Part shown: one piece after another, positions 43,955 through 53,486 of the stretch | Position numbering within the stretch: the stretch's first letter is position 1 | Layout: each line of letters begins with the position of its first letter | Assembly: GCA_018268465.1 (NCBI GenBank) | Contig: JAFDWN010000018.1 | Location: 1 to 64,000, forward strand | Length of the DNA: 64,000 nt | Source of the DNA: Actinomycetota bacterium | GTDB lineage: Bacteria; Actinomycetota; Actinomycetes; Mycobacteriales; Mycobacteriaceae | Direction: 5' to 3' | Translations under genes and position numbers: made by a program | The notes under the pieces: generated by a model | What the model was told of the DNA's origin: nothing | Databases searched by the model: none | The model's input: only the letters and a program-made list of their open reading frames with translations

Positions 43955-45073
43955 TCACCGGCGCGGCGTCGTGGTGATATGCACGTGGTCGAAGTGGCCG
44001 TATCCCGATGCCTGCGGACCGGCCGGCGTGTAGTACGTGCCACGCCAGATCACGTCTTGCAGCCCAAATCGGGCCGCGTTGCTCATCGCGAACGCGAGGA
44101 TCTCGTCCCCGAGCGCGATGCCCTCCGGACTTTCGGAGTTGGGGATCATGATGTCGATCGCCAACCCGCTGGGGTGCCACGGCTTCGAGTCCGGCCGGAC
44201 CCCGTCGATGGCCGAGATCTGGGGGAACCGTTGACTGACGGCTCTGGCGGCCAGGACGGTGTTGGCCTGCAATCCGGACTCTGATGCGACACCGACGGGC
44301 AACGCCTCCGGAATCTCTCCGATGGCAGCCGCGAGAGGCGGTGGCGCAACCTCACCGGGAGGCGGACCGGGCATGGCGACGATCGCCGGGTCCGCGGGAG
44401 AGGGCGCACTCGGCGGCGGGGCCGCGGTGTCGATCGCCGCTTGCTGCTGCGGCGTCAGCGCCGCGTACTGCGCCTCGGCGGCGGCGATCTGACGCAGCAG
44501 TTCACTCCATTTGGCCTGCAGATCTGCCTGCACCGCGGCGGCCGACTCGGCCGCGGCGCTGGCGGCGGCGGCCGATTTCTCGGACGCCTGCACGGCGGCG
44601 GCGGCGCGCTCACGCGCCGCGTTAAAGGCCGCCAGCTGATCGGCGATCCTCGCGCCGACCATCCGTTGCAGCGACAGCTGATCGATCAGCTGCTGCGGGG
44701 AGGCCGCAGACAATACCGCCGCGAACTGGCCGTTGCGTCCACTCATGTAGTTCATCGCGGCCACCCGATCGACCGCGGCCTGATAGGGCTCCAGTTGGGA
44801 GTTCGCGACGTCCAGGGCCGCCAGATCGGCGCGGTGTCGGTCGACGGCCGCGGCCTGCTCGGCCAGTGTCGCGTCGGCATCGCGCTGGGCCTGGGTGACT
44901 GCCTCGCGGGTCTGCACGGCCTGCTGAGACAGCTCGTTGAGCTTGGCCATCGCGTCGGCAGCCGGGTCCGCTCTCACATCACCGATCGACACGGCCAGCG
45001 CCAGGACCGCGGCCGCCAAACCAGACGCGGTTCGCCGGACGGAGTGGCGCATCCCGGTCACGCGGATTGTCAC
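43955..45073 (-). CDS. Secreted coiled-coil protein with VldE/ARB-07466-like C-terminal domain
   Basis: A 372-residue exported protein. A signal peptide ends near VRA-DP. A long Ala/Gln-rich coiled coil (about residues 35-210; LNELSQQAVQTREAVTQAQRD) resembles the N-terminal regulatory helices of RipA-like hydrolases. A Pro-rich linker follows, then a C-terminal domain (about 265-372) with GVRPDSKPWHPSGLAIDIMIP and GHFDHVHITT, whose His/Asp pattern fits the VldE/ARB-07466-like peptidase-like family. A cell-wall role is inferred. The start is uncertain: GTG 45073 has GGAGG close by; ATG 45052 is the main alternative. Confidence 0.78.
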   Translation of the reverse strand: MTIRVTGMRHSVRRTASGLAAAVLALAVSIGDVRADPAADAMAKLNELSQQAVQTREAVTQAQRDADATLAEQAAAVDRHRADLAALDVANSQLEPYQAAVDRVAAMNYMSGRNGQFAAVLSAASPQQLIDQLSLQRMVGARIADQLAAFNAARERAAAAVQASEKSAAAASAAAESAAAVQADLQAKWSELLRQIAAAEAQYAALTPQQQAAIDTAAPPPSAPSPADPAIVAMPGPPPGEVAPPPLAAAIGEIPEALPVGVASESGLQANTVLAARAVSQRFPQISAIDGVRPDSKPWHPSGLAIDIMIPNSESPEGIALGDEILAFAMSNAARFGLQDVIWRGTYYTPAGPQASGYGHFDHVHITTTPRR

Positions 45074-45421
45074 GATCCTCCGTTCGGGGACCGCTCCGGC
45101 CCGGCTGTCGATCTCCGGCAAGGCTACGAACTGACATCGACGATGTCTACTCGGCGTCTACTCGGCCTTTCACGTGGTCGCCCGCCCGGCACCGGCGACG
45201 AGGTCAGCTGGATGGCCGGTCAATCGTTCGGTGTCGACGGCGGCCCGGACCTCCCCGGTGCAGGCACGGGCGATTGTGATCGTCGCCGGCGCTGTCACCG
45301 GGCACGTTCTCACCCTCTGAGGGCCGCCCTCTTCGGTTGTCGCCCATTAGGCTGGGGTCACCCCGGCGAGCGCGGCGTCCGACCCCCGCCCCCGTGGCTC
45401 AGGATCATCGTGGAGGAAGCT
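45074..45421. other. 348-bp divergent intergenic region
   Basis: It lies between two divergently transcribed envelope genes. Short open frames cross it, but none shows good codon usage or a ribosome site. A small direct repeat (TCTACTCGGC) occurs near 45143-45165. No other feature was found; promoters for both neighbours must lie here. Confidence 0.5.
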
Positions 45422-46345
45422 ATGCGTCGGCACCTGCCGAAACGGGCGGCGACCACACTGGCGATCGTTTCGGTCGTGGTGCTCGTCAGCGGTTGCGAGG
45501 CTCAGGTCTGGGGTACGCCGCCGGACGCTGAGACCACTCCGCAGGCAACCGTCGCCGCCCCGCAGGCCTCGCTTCCCGCGCCACCCCAGGCACCGCCCGC
45601 TCAGTCGGCGTTCGACGGACTCGACGCCCGTATCCGTCAAGCCACCGCCGACGCGGCCGAGTCGGGTGCCGACCTCCAGACCGCGGTGCTGGACCGCAAC
45701 ACCGGACAGATCGTCTCCAACCGCGCCAACACGCCCTTTCCGATTGCGTCCGTCGTGAAGCTGTTCATCGCCGACGACCTGCTGTTGCAGGTGTCGGAGG
45801 GCACGACTCAACTATCCCCTGCCGACCGCACGTCGCTCGACCTCATGCTGCGGTCCTCCGACGACAGCGCAGCCCAGAACTTCTGGGACCGCGGCGGCGG
45901 AAATGCCATCATCGCGCGCGTGAAGGCGCGCTACGGCTTGGCGGGCACGACGGCGCCCTCCAACGGACACTGGGACGTCACCACAAGCACCGCAAGCGAT
46001 CTCGTCCGCTACTACGACATGCTGTTGGACGGCAGCGGCGGTTTGCCACGCGAGCAGGCGAACGTCATCATCGGCAACCTTGCGAAATCGACACCGACGG
46101 GAACCGACGGGTACCCGCAGCGTTTCGGCATCCCCGAGGGCCTTTATGCCGAGCCGGTTGCGGTCAAGCAGGGCTGGTTCTGCTGCTGGAGCGGCGGAAA
46201 TCAGCTGCACGTATCGACCGGCGTGATCGGACCCGACCGCCGCTTCGTGATGGCGATCAGTTCGCTGGACCCCACCAGCGACGCCGCCGCCCGCGAGAAC
46301 ATCACTCAGGCCGTCAAGACGATGTTCCCGAGCGGGAAGATCTAG
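45422..46345 (+). CDS. lppW: LppW-like lipoprotein with class A beta-lactamase fold
   Basis: A 307-residue lipoprotein. The signal peptide ends in LVSGC, so Cys24 is lipidated. The C-terminal 250 residues have a serine beta-lactamase-like fold: ASVVKLFIADD (SxxK), SSDD at the SDN position and VKQGW at the KTG position, so the second and third motifs are altered. YPQRFGIPEGLYAEPVAVKQGW closely recalls M. tuberculosis LppW (Rv2905). Classical beta-lactamase activity is doubtful; a cell-wall role is more likely. GGAGGA precedes the ATG at 45422. Confidence 0.85.
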   Translation: MRRHLPKRAATTLAIVSVVVLVSGCEAQVWGTPPDAETTPQATVAAPQASLPAPPQAPPAQSAFDGLDARIRQATADAAESGADLQTAVLDRNTGQIVSNRANTPFPIASVVKLFIADDLLLQVSEGTTQLSPADRTSLDLMLRSSDDSAAQNFWDRGGGNAIIARVKARYGLAGTTAPSNGHWDVTTSTASDLVRYYDMLLDGSGGLPREQANVIIGNLAKSTPTGTDGYPQRFGIPEGLYAEPVAVKQGWFCCWSGGNQLHVSTGVIGPDRRFVMAISSLDPTSDAAARENITQAVKTMFPSGKI

Positions 46346-46393
46346 GCGCCGCTGGACGGCGGCCCCGCCGAAGCCAGTCGGCCGGCATTGCCG

Positions 46394-47914
46394 TCAGTCC
46401 GGCTGGTTCAACTCACCCCACTGACGGGCCAGCGACACTGCATGTCGCCATCGGCTCCAGTTCCTTTGCCGCACATCGGGGTCGATCGTGGGTGTCCAAT
46501 CGGCGGCTCGTTGCCAATGGGCGCGCAGCGTGTCGCGGTGCGGCCAGACGCCGGCGGCAAGCCCGGCTGCGTACGCCGCGCCGAGCGCGACGGTTTCGGC
46601 GGTTATCGGCCGGATCACTGGCACGTCCAAGACATCCGCGAGAGTTTGCATGAGGAGATTGTTCGCCGTCATTCCGCCGTCCACGGTGAGGGATTTCGCG
46701 GGTACCCCGGCATCGGCATTCATGGCGTCCACGAGATCCTTCGTCTGCCAGGCTGTCGACTCCAGTACCGCGCGCGCGAGGTGTCCTTTGCTGATGTAGC
46801 CAGTCAAACCTACGATCAGACCCTCGGCAGTCGGATCCCAGAACGGGGCGAACAGCCCAGAGAAGGCCGGGACAAAGTAGCACCCGCCGTTGTCCTCGAC
46901 GCTTTCGGCGAGCGTCTCGATCTCGGCGGGGGTCCGGATCAGGCCGAGGTTGTCCCGACACCATCGAACCAGTCCCCCGGCGGTGGCGGTGGACCCTTCC
47001 AGCGCGTACTCGGTCGGCTCCCCGGCCGTTTTTCGTGCCACCGTCGTGATCAGTCCGTGCCCCGAGTGCACCAACTCGGTACCGGTGTTGAGCAGCAGGA
47101 AGGAACCGGTACCGAATGTGCACTTGGCATCGCCGGCCTCGAACGCCGTCTGACCGAACAGCGAGGCCTGCTGATCACCCATCACCGCAGTGATCTGAAT
47201 CCCCGGCACCGGATCGACGGTCGGAATGCCAAGCCCGATGGACGGACCGATCTCGGGGAGCATTGAGCGCGGTACCCGCATCGCCGCCAAGAGTTCGTCG
47301 TCCCACGTGAGGTCGTCGAGCCGCATCAGCATAGTGCGACTGGCATTGGTCGGATCGGTGACGTGAACGGCGTCCGGATTGCCCGCACCCCCGGTCAGAT
47401 TCCACACAATCCAGGAATCCATGGTCCCGAGGATCAGATCACCCGACTCGGCCTGGGCGTGCAGTCCCGGCACATTGTCGAACAGCCATCTGATCTTCGG
47501 ACCCGAAAAGTACGCCGCCACTGGCAGTCCCGTGCGTGCGCGGATCACGTCGGCAGAAACAGCTCGGGTGATCTCGGGCAGAGTCTGCCGGGCCCGGGTG
47601 TCCTGCCACACGATCGCGCGGTGCACGGGTATCCCGGTGGTTCGGTTCCACACCACGGTTGTCTCACGCTGGTTGGTAATGCCCAGCGCGCTGACCTCCG
47701 TGTGGTCGATCCCGGCTTTACGCAACGCGGATACGAGGACTTTCTTTGAGACGGACCAGATCTCGAGTGCGTCGTGTTCGACGTATCCGGGAGCCGGGTG
47801 GTACTGGCGGTGTTCGCTTTGGGCGATGGACACCATCCGGCCGTGTTGGTCGAACACGATGCACCGCGTGGAACTGGTGCCCTGGTCGAGCGCCGCGACG
47901 TAACGAGGAGCCAT
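46394..47914 (-). CDS. glpK: Glycerol kinase (first copy)
   Basis: A 506-residue FGGY-family kinase making glycerol 3-phosphate from glycerol and ATP. The phosphate loop is DQGTSSTRCIVF, substrate residues are in NQRETTVVW and WQDTR, GTMDSWIVWNLTGG is in the hinge, and the catalytic and C-terminal ATPase motifs are GDQQASLFGQ, YALEGSTATAG and VDGGMTANNLLMQ. It lies directly after the IclR gene (2-bp gap) and is transcribed with it, opposite to glpD. It is clearly different in sequence from the second copy at 51589. Confidence 0.93.
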   Translation of the reverse strand: MAPRYVAALDQGTSSTRCIVFDQHGRMVSIAQSEHRQYHPAPGYVEHDALEIWSVSKKVLVSALRKAGIDHTEVSALGITNQRETTVVWNRTTGIPVHRAIVWQDTRARQTLPEITRAVSADVIRARTGLPVAAYFSGPKIRWLFDNVPGLHAQAESGDLILGTMDSWIVWNLTGGAGNPDAVHVTDPTNASRTMLMRLDDLTWDDELLAAMRVPRSMLPEIGPSIGLGIPTVDPVPGIQITAVMGDQQASLFGQTAFEAGDAKCTFGTGSFLLLNTGTELVHSGHGLITTVARKTAGEPTEYALEGSTATAGGLVRWCRDNLGLIRTPAEIETLAESVEDNGGCYFVPAFSGLFAPFWDPTAEGLIVGLTGYISKGHLARAVLESTAWQTKDLVDAMNADAGVPAKSLTVDGGMTANNLLMQTLADVLDVPVIRPITAETVALGAAYAAGLAAGVWPHRDTLRAHWQRAADWTPTIDPDVRQRNWSRWRHAVSLARQWGELNQPD

Positions 47915-47916
47915 TA

Positions 47917-48723
47917 CTACATCCCGTGCCCGAGCTCGCGGGAGATCGCCTGCGCCGATTGCTGCACTTCGGCCACCAACCGAGCGTGGGGACGGAGCCG
48001 ATCGTCGCAGACGCGCCGCACGGACCCTTCGATGCCGACAGAGGCAACGACGTAACCGCCGTGATCCCGGACTGGCGCGGCGACGGTGGCTCTACCGGGT
48101 TCGTCCTCCTCGACGCTGTCCGCCCACCCGCGATCGCGAATGGTGGCGAGCCCGCGCTGCAGGACGACTCGATCGGTGACCGTCCGATGCGTCAGGCTCA
48201 CCAGTGATTCCTGAGCGAGGCTGCGGGCTGCCCCGGGGTCAAACGCAAGCAGAACCTTGCCCATGGCATCGGCATGCAAGGGAAGGCGTGTCCCGACTGC
48301 CAGACGGCGAGCCCGACTGCCCGCGGAGCCGTCGTGCTGTCCATAGACGGGCCGAGTCCGCTCGGCCTGCAACACATAGTGCGCGACGACGGCATGGCCG
48401 TCGCGAAAAGCAGCGAGCACGACACCCTCCCCGGAGTGCGCAGCCAGCGTGTCCGCCCAGTTCAACGCCTTGGCCCTGAGTTCGTGCAGATCGAGGCGCG
48501 GGGTTCCAAGGCGGAACAGATCGGGCGACACCAGGTAGCGGCCCGTGGCCTCGTCCTGCTTGACGAAGCCGACCTCGCTGAGTGTGCGAAGCAGCCCGTG
48601 CGCAGTGCCCTTGGGCAGATTCAGCGCCGCAGCGACCTGCATGAGACCGAGCGGCTCATCCTCCGACGCCAGCAGCTGCAGCATTGCCGCTGCTCGCTCG
48701 ACCGACTGCACGGACCGTGACAC
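47917..48723 (-). CDS. IclR family regulator of the glycerol genes
   Basis: A 268-residue regulator. The winged helix is SVERAAAMLQLLASEDEPLGLMQVAAALNLPKGTAHGLLRTLSEVGFV (about residues 5-52). The C-terminal effector domain has LHADAMGKVLLAF and GRATVAAPVRDHGGYVVASVGIEG. The GTG at 48723 starts just before the HTH; the frame upstream to 48891 is not used. Two palindromes lie in the 180-bp region shared with glpD. Glycerol or glycerol 3-phosphate as effector is inferred from GylR-type relatives. Confidence 0.9.
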   Translation of the reverse strand: MSRSVQSVERAAAMLQLLASEDEPLGLMQVAAALNLPKGTAHGLLRTLSEVGFVKQDEATGRYLVSPDLFRLGTPRLDLHELRAKALNWADTLAAHSGEGVVLAAFRDGHAVVAHYVLQAERTRPVYGQHDGSAGSRARRLAVGTRLPLHADAMGKVLLAFDPGAARSLAQESLVSLTHRTVTDRVVLQRGLATIRDRGWADSVEEDEPGRATVAAPVRDHGGYVVASVGIEGSVRRVCDDRLRPHARLVAEVQQSAQAISRELGHGM

Positions 48724-48743
48724 GGGACACACGCTACGCCGGG

Positions 48744-48756
48744 GTTCGACATGAAC
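48744..48756. promoter_or_regulatory. IclR-type half-palindrome, site 1
   Basis: GTTC-GACAT-GAAC, 13 bp, lies 21 bases upstream of the iclR start. Its outer arms match those of site 2 (GTTC/GAAC), so it may be a weaker site for the same regulator. Confidence 0.5.
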
Positions 48757-48768
48757 ACACCAGTCGGA

Positions 48769-48785
48769 GTTCGGCGATGCCGAAC
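48769..48785. promoter_or_regulatory. IclR-type operator, site 2
   Basis: A perfect inverted repeat, GTTCGGC-GAT-GCCGAAC, lies in the iclR/glpD divergent promoter region. Position and symmetry make it the best candidate binding site of the IclR regulator. Confidence 0.65.
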
Positions 48786-48903
48786 ACGCGCGGTACCACC
48801 GGAGGTGTGATGTGGATAACTTTTCTGCCACGGTGCTGAGGCGGCCACAACGACATCCGCCCCGTGCACATCGCCATCCGTCTTCGTGCAAGAGGAGTCT
48901 CCT

Positions 48904-50622
48904 GTGACCATCGTCGCGCCCGCACTCAGTCCGTCCGCCCGCAGCGATGCCCTCCGGTCGATGGCCCGTTGCGAGCTGGATGTGTTGGTGATCGGCGGCG
49001 GCGTCGTGGGCGCCGGTGCGGCGCTGGACGCGGCCACCCGTGGGCTGCGGGTGGGATTGGTCGAGGCCCGGGACTACGGATCGGGTACTTCGAGTCGCTC
49101 GTCAAAACTCATCCACGGCGGCCTGAGGTATCTCAAGCAGCTCAACTTCGGGCTCGTGTTCGAGGCGCTTCGCGAACGCAAGCTCATTCTCGAAACCCTC
49201 TGTCCACACCTGGCCCGACCGGTGCCCTTCATCTATCCGCTCGAACGGTGGGGATTCGACCGAGCTTGGGTCGGCGCCGGAGTCGGGGTCTACGACGTGC
49301 TCGGCGCGGGCCGCGGCGTGCCCAGCCATATGAAGCATCTCTCCCGGGAGAACACCCTACGGACCTTCAGGGGCGGCAAACGCGACGCCATCCGCGGCGG
49401 AATCCTGTTCTACGAGGGCCAGATTGACGATGCGCGACACACAATGATGCTTACCCGAACGGCCGTTGCGCATGGCGCGTTGGCAGCCAACAGTACCCGC
49501 GTCACGGGGTTCATCCGCAGCCATGACCGCGTCGTCGGGGTGCAGGCAACCGACCTGGAGTCCGGCGCCGAACTGCAGATCAAGGCCAAAACGGTCATCA
49601 ATGCCGCCGGCGTGTGGACCGACGAGATCCAGCAGATGATCGGTGGGCGGGGACAGTTCCGGGTGCAGGCGTCGAAGGGCATCCACATTCTCGTGCCGCG
49701 ATCGAAGATCGACTCGGACACCGGATTGATCACGGAGACCGAGAAGAGCCTTTTGTTCATCATTCCGTGCCCGTGGAGCGACAAGTTCTGGATCATCGGC
49801 ACCACCGATACGTCGTGGAAACTGGACCTGGCGCACCCCGCGGCAAGTCAAGCTGACATCGACTATTTGCTCGACCACGCCAACGGTCTGCTGGCCAACC
49901 CGTTGAAACGTGACGACGTGGTCGGCGTATACGCGGGGCTGCGGCCCCTGCTGGCCGGGGAATCGGAGGAAACCAGCAAGCTCTCCCGAGAGCACGCAGT
50001 CGTCTCGCCGGTTCCCGGCCTGGTGATCGTGGCAGGCGGCAAGTACACCACCTACCGGGTGATGGCGGCAGACGCTGTCGATGAAGCCGCCAAACAGCTT
50101 TCGGCGGACGTGGCCGATTCCCTCACCGACACGGTGCCACTCGTCGGCGCAGAGGGCTACCGGGCACTGGTCAACCGCCGTGAGCACGTCGCCGCGCAGG
50201 CGGGATTGGCGATCGAGCAGGTAGACCGCCTGCTAGGTCGCTACGGCACCGCGATCAGCGAACTGCTCAATCTCATCGCCCGGCAACCGGAGCTGGCTGA
50301 GCCGCTGACCGGCGCGCCCGACTACCTGAGGGTCGAGGCGTACTACGCCGTATCACACGAGGGCGCATTGCATCTGGATGACATCCTGGCACGGCGGCTG
50401 CGGGCCTCGGTGGATACGCCCAGCCGCGGCGTGGACGCCGCAAACGAAGTGGCCCAGTTGGTCGCTCCACTACTCGGGTGGGATCCCGCCACCGTCAGCC
50501 GTGAGATCGAGCACTACGGCGCTCGAGTGGCGGCGGAGATCCATTCGCAGACCCAACCCGACGATCACACGGCCGACTCGGCCCGTCTCGGAGCGCCGGA
50601 GGTGCGTCAGAACGCCGGCTGA
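48904..50622 (+). CDS. glpD: Glycerol-3-phosphate dehydrogenase (FAD-dependent, respiratory)
   Basis: A 572-residue flavoprotein oxidising glycerol 3-phosphate to dihydroxyacetone phosphate and feeding the quinone pool. The FAD-binding site is VLVIGGGVVGAGAALDAATRGL (about residues 27-48, glycine motif), followed by GTSSRSSKLIHGGLRYL, the GlpD signature, and VAGGKYTTYR near residue 380. The C-terminal helical GlpD domain is complete. GTG 48904 is preferred because AGAGGAG lies about 6 bases upstream; an in-frame GTG at 48886 is the alternative. glpF and glpK follow. Confidence 0.94.
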   Translation: MTIVAPALSPSARSDALRSMARCELDVLVIGGGVVGAGAALDAATRGLRVGLVEARDYGSGTSSRSSKLIHGGLRYLKQLNFGLVFEALRERKLILETLCPHLARPVPFIYPLERWGFDRAWVGAGVGVYDVLGAGRGVPSHMKHLSRENTLRTFRGGKRDAIRGGILFYEGQIDDARHTMMLTRTAVAHGALAANSTRVTGFIRSHDRVVGVQATDLESGAELQIKAKTVINAAGVWTDEIQQMIGGRGQFRVQASKGIHILVPRSKIDSDTGLITETEKSLLFIIPCPWSDKFWIIGTTDTSWKLDLAHPAASQADIDYLLDHANGLLANPLKRDDVVGVYAGLRPLLAGESEETSKLSREHAVVSPVPGLVIVAGGKYTTYRVMAADAVDEAAKQLSADVADSLTDTVPLVGAEGYRALVNRREHVAAQAGLAIEQVDRLLGRYGTAISELLNLIARQPELAEPLTGAPDYLRVEAYYAVSHEGALHLDDILARRLRASVDTPSRGVDAANEVAQLVAPLLGWDPATVSREIEHYGARVAAEIHSQTQPDDHTADSARLGAPEVRQNAG

Positions 50623-50748
50623 CCTGCGGGCGTGGCGACAACCCGCGTCTGCTTGACCACCAGAAACCATCAAACACGCTGCAGTGAAGACACATTGGCT
50701 CAGTAGTGCCCGGCGATACGCAGCGGCCGACCGAACGGAGAACCATCG

Positions 50749-51504
50749 ATGAACACGCTCACTCTCGGACAGATAGTGCTGTACGAGGCATTCGGCACGG
50801 CGCTGCTGCTACTACTCGGCTGCGGCGTCGTCGCCACGGCGATTCTGAAGAACAGCAAGGGCGACGGCGGCGGATGGCTGTTGATCAATTTCGGCTGGGG
50901 GATCGCGGTGTTCGTCGGGGTTTACGCCGCCTTCCCCACCGGTGCGCATCTCAATCCCGCGGTCACCGTCTCGCAGTGGATGGTGGGCAACGTCAACGCG
51001 AGCCAAGCGTGTGCCTATTTCGCCGGTCAGTTTCTCGGGGCCTTTGTCGGTGCGGTCTTGTGCTGGTTGGCGTTTCGCGAGCACTTCGACGCCGAGGAGG
51101 ACCCCGGAAAGAAACTCGGCGTGTTCTCCACCGGCCCCGCGATGCGCAATCCGATCTGGAATTTCGCCACCGAGGTCATCGCGACTTTTGTCCTGATCTT
51201 CTGGATTCTCTCGTCTGGCGGCACCCCCAGCAGCCTCGGACCGCTCGCGGTCGCGCTCGTCGTCGTGGGAATCGGCGCGTCGCTTGGCGGCCCCACCGGA
51301 TACGCCATCAACCCCGCCCGCGACCTCGGACCACGAATCGCACATGCCGTGTTGCCCATCAAGGGAAAGGGATCGTCGGACTGGTCCTACAGTTGGATCC
51401 CGGTCGTTGCTCCCCTCGTCGGTGCCGTGCTTGCCACGCTGGTCTTCAAGTCCATCGACGCCGCTGATCTGATCACCAAAGTCACTGCCGCGCAGAACCA
51501 ATGA
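50749..51504 (+). CDS. glpF: Glycerol facilitator (MIP/aquaglyceroporin)
   Basis: A 251-residue membrane channel with six helices and the two half-helix NPA motifs, HLNPAVTV (about residues 66-73) and AINPARDLGPR. The Asp after the second NPA motif (NPARD) is diagnostic for glycerol-conducting members. It sits between glpD and glpK on the same strand, so uptake is coupled to phosphorylation. Confidence 0.94.
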   Translation: MNTLTLGQIVLYEAFGTALLLLLGCGVVATAILKNSKGDGGGWLLINFGWGIAVFVGVYAAFPTGAHLNPAVTVSQWMVGNVNASQACAYFAGQFLGAFVGAVLCWLAFREHFDAEEDPGKKLGVFSTGPAMRNPIWNFATEVIATFVLIFWILSSGGTPSSLGPLAVALVVVGIGASLGGPTGYAINPARDLGPRIAHAVLPIKGKGSSDWSYSWIPVVAPLVGAVLATLVFKSIDAADLITKVTAAQNQ

Positions 51505-51588
51505 CGCGCATCCGGACAACCAGAACGCCACATTGACCCCACAGACCCCCGACGTCCATCTACCCAACAGCACATGAGGAGAAACGCC

Positions 51589-53106
51589 ATGGCAAAGCAG
51601 TACGTCGCCGCGATCGACCAAGGAACCACCTCGACGAGGTGCATGATCTTCGATCACGACGCCCGCGTCATCGCATCCGATCAGGCCGAGCACGAACAGA
51701 TCTTTCCCAAGGCAGGCTGGGTGGAACACAACCCCATCGAGATCTGGGACAACACTCGCGCAGTCGTCGCCGGCGCCCTCGCCAGGGCCGACCTCGCGCC
51801 GAGCGATTTCGCCGCAGTGGGAATCACCAACCAGCGCGAAACCGCCGTAGTGTGGGACCGCAATACCGGTGCGCCCGTGTACAACGCCGTCGTCTGGCAG
51901 GACACCCGCACCGACCAGATATGCCAGGAACTGGGTGCCCTCGGTGGAGGGGCCGAGCGCTACAAGGAGAAGGTGGGCCTGCCTCTCGCGACCTATTTCT
52001 CCGGTCCGAAGGTGCGCTGGATTCTTGACAACGTCGACGGTGCACGCGAGAGAGCCGAGGCGGGCGACCTGATCTTCGGGAACATGGATACGTGGCTGGC
52101 ATGGAACATGACCGGAGGTCCTCGGGGCGGACTGCACATCACCGACGTCACCAACGCATCCCGGACCCTGCTGATGGATCTCGACACGCTGTCGTGGGAC
52201 CCCGACATCGCCGCGGAGATGAAGATCCCCCTGTCTATGCTGCCCGAGATCAGGTCCTCCTCTGAGGTGTACGGCCACGACCGCGAGCACGGAGTGTTGT
52301 CCGGGGTACCGATCGCCGGAATCCTCGGGGATCAACAGGCCGCGACCTTCGGCCAAGCCTGCCTCTCCGTCGGTGAGGCCAAGAACACCTACGGCACGGG
52401 CAATTTCATGCTCATCAACACCGGCACCGACAAGGTCTCCTCCAAGAACGGCTTGCTGACCACGGTGTGTTACAAGATCGGGGATCGGCCCCCGGTCTAC
52501 GCGCTGGAAGGTTCGATCGCGGTGTCAGGATCGCTCGTGCAGTGGATTCGGGACAACTTCGGTCTGATCGCATCCGCGCCGGAGATCGAAGATCTCGCGA
52601 AGACCGTCGACGACAACGGCGGCGCATACTTCGTGCCCGCGTTCTCCGGGTTGTTCGCACCGCACTGGCGCTCGGACGCTCGGGGTGCGCTCGTCGGACT
52701 GACCCGCTACGTCAACAAGGGCCACCTCGCCCGGGCGGTACTGGAAGCAACGGCTTTTCAGAGTCGGGAGGTTCTGGACGCGATGAACGCCGACTCGGGC
52801 GTGGACCTCAAGACCATGAAGGTCGATGGCGGCATGGTCGCAAACGAGACACTCATGCAGTTCCAGGCCGACATCCTCGGCGTGCCGGTCGTGCGCCCGG
52901 TTATCGCGGAGACCACCGCACTGGGTGCCGCCTACGCTGCCGGTCTTGCGGTGGGATTCTGGGAATCCGAGGACGACATCCGTCACAACTGGGCCGAGGA
53001 CAAGCGCTGGGAGCCCCAAATGGACGACGTCAGGCGCGAGAAGCTCTACGCGCGCTGGCGTAAAGCAGTGACCAAGACGCTGGACTGGGTCGAGGACGAC
53101 GACTGA
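51589..53106 (+). CDS. glpK: Glycerol kinase (second copy)
   Basis: A 505-residue glycerol kinase of the FGGY family with [70 protein letters not shown] and [13 protein letters not shown]. It keeps all residues I would expect for activity. ATG 51589 follows GAGGAG by 8 bases; an upstream in-frame ATG (51574) overlaps that site. Together with glpF 84 bp upstream it makes an uptake-and-trap pair. The organism thus has two full-length glycerol kinases about 5 kb apart. Confidence 0.94.
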   Translation: MAKQYVAAIDQGTTSTRCMIFDHDARVIASDQAEHEQIFPKAGWVEHNPIEIWDNTRAVVAGALARADLAPSDFAAVGITNQRETAVVWDRNTGAPVYNAVVWQDTRTDQICQELGALGGGAERYKEKVGLPLATYFSGPKVRWILDNVDGARERAEAGDLIFGNMDTWLAWNMTGGPRGGLHITDVTNASRTLLMDLDTLSWDPDIAAEMKIPLSMLPEIRSSSEVYGHDREHGVLSGVPIAGILGDQQAATFGQACLSVGEAKNTYGTGNFMLINTGTDKVSSKNGLLTTVCYKIGDRPPVYALEGSIAVSGSLVQWIRDNFGLIASAPEIEDLAKTVDDNGGAYFVPAFSGLFAPHWRSDARGALVGLTRYVNKGHLARAVLEATAFQSREVLDAMNADSGVDLKTMKVDGGMVANETLMQFQADILGVPVVRPVIAETTALGAAYAAGLAVGFWESEDDIRHNWAEDKRWEPQMDDVRREKLYARWRKAVTKTLDWVEDDD

Positions 53107-53486
53107 CCATCGTCACGTCCTCGTCACCCTGCGTTGTCTTACTCGGTCCTTGGTCGTGCACGACCTCGCCCCGCGAAGGAAGGTCCGCTCATGGCCGGCC
53201 GAACGCAGCGGCCCGATCAGACCGTGCGGGTCGCAGCACCACAGTGCACAGCGGAAAGGCAGCCGCTAAGAGTCCGCCGGGTTTCCCCTCGTCGGCATGC
53301 GACTGGGGCACCGACACACTCTTAGGTCAGCAGTGTCAAGGGAACAACGGCTAGAACGGCCGGCCTCGTCGTCAGTCTTGGCTACTTCCCCGCGTGCCGA
53401 AATCTCCTCTGCGCAACGGGAAAGGCCATACCCTTAGCGGATCAGGCGGTCAGTCAAGGCGGCTGGAATCGGCGGAGGATGCGGTG
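53107..53486. other. 380-bp intergenic region after glpK
   Basis: No convincing gene. A 44-codon frame from ATG 53191 has a fair ribosome site (AAGGAAGG) but poor codon usage. An 8-bp inverted repeat (CTAAGAGT at 53266-53273, ACTCTTAG at 53318-53325) is the only structure noted; its arms are too far apart for a simple terminator. Confidence 0.45.

Noticed and set aside
44441-45421. Upstream extension of the lppW frame
   Set aside because: Antisense to the coiled-coil protein gene; the lipoprotein signal peptide begins at 45422.
50812-52356. A 514-codon frame on the minus strand over glpF and glpK2
   Set aside because: Shadow of two well-defined genes; no motif.
53191-53325. 44-codon frame with a good ribosome-binding site
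   Set aside because: Third-position composition is not coding-like and it overlaps an inverted repeat; kept only as a remark on the intergenic region.
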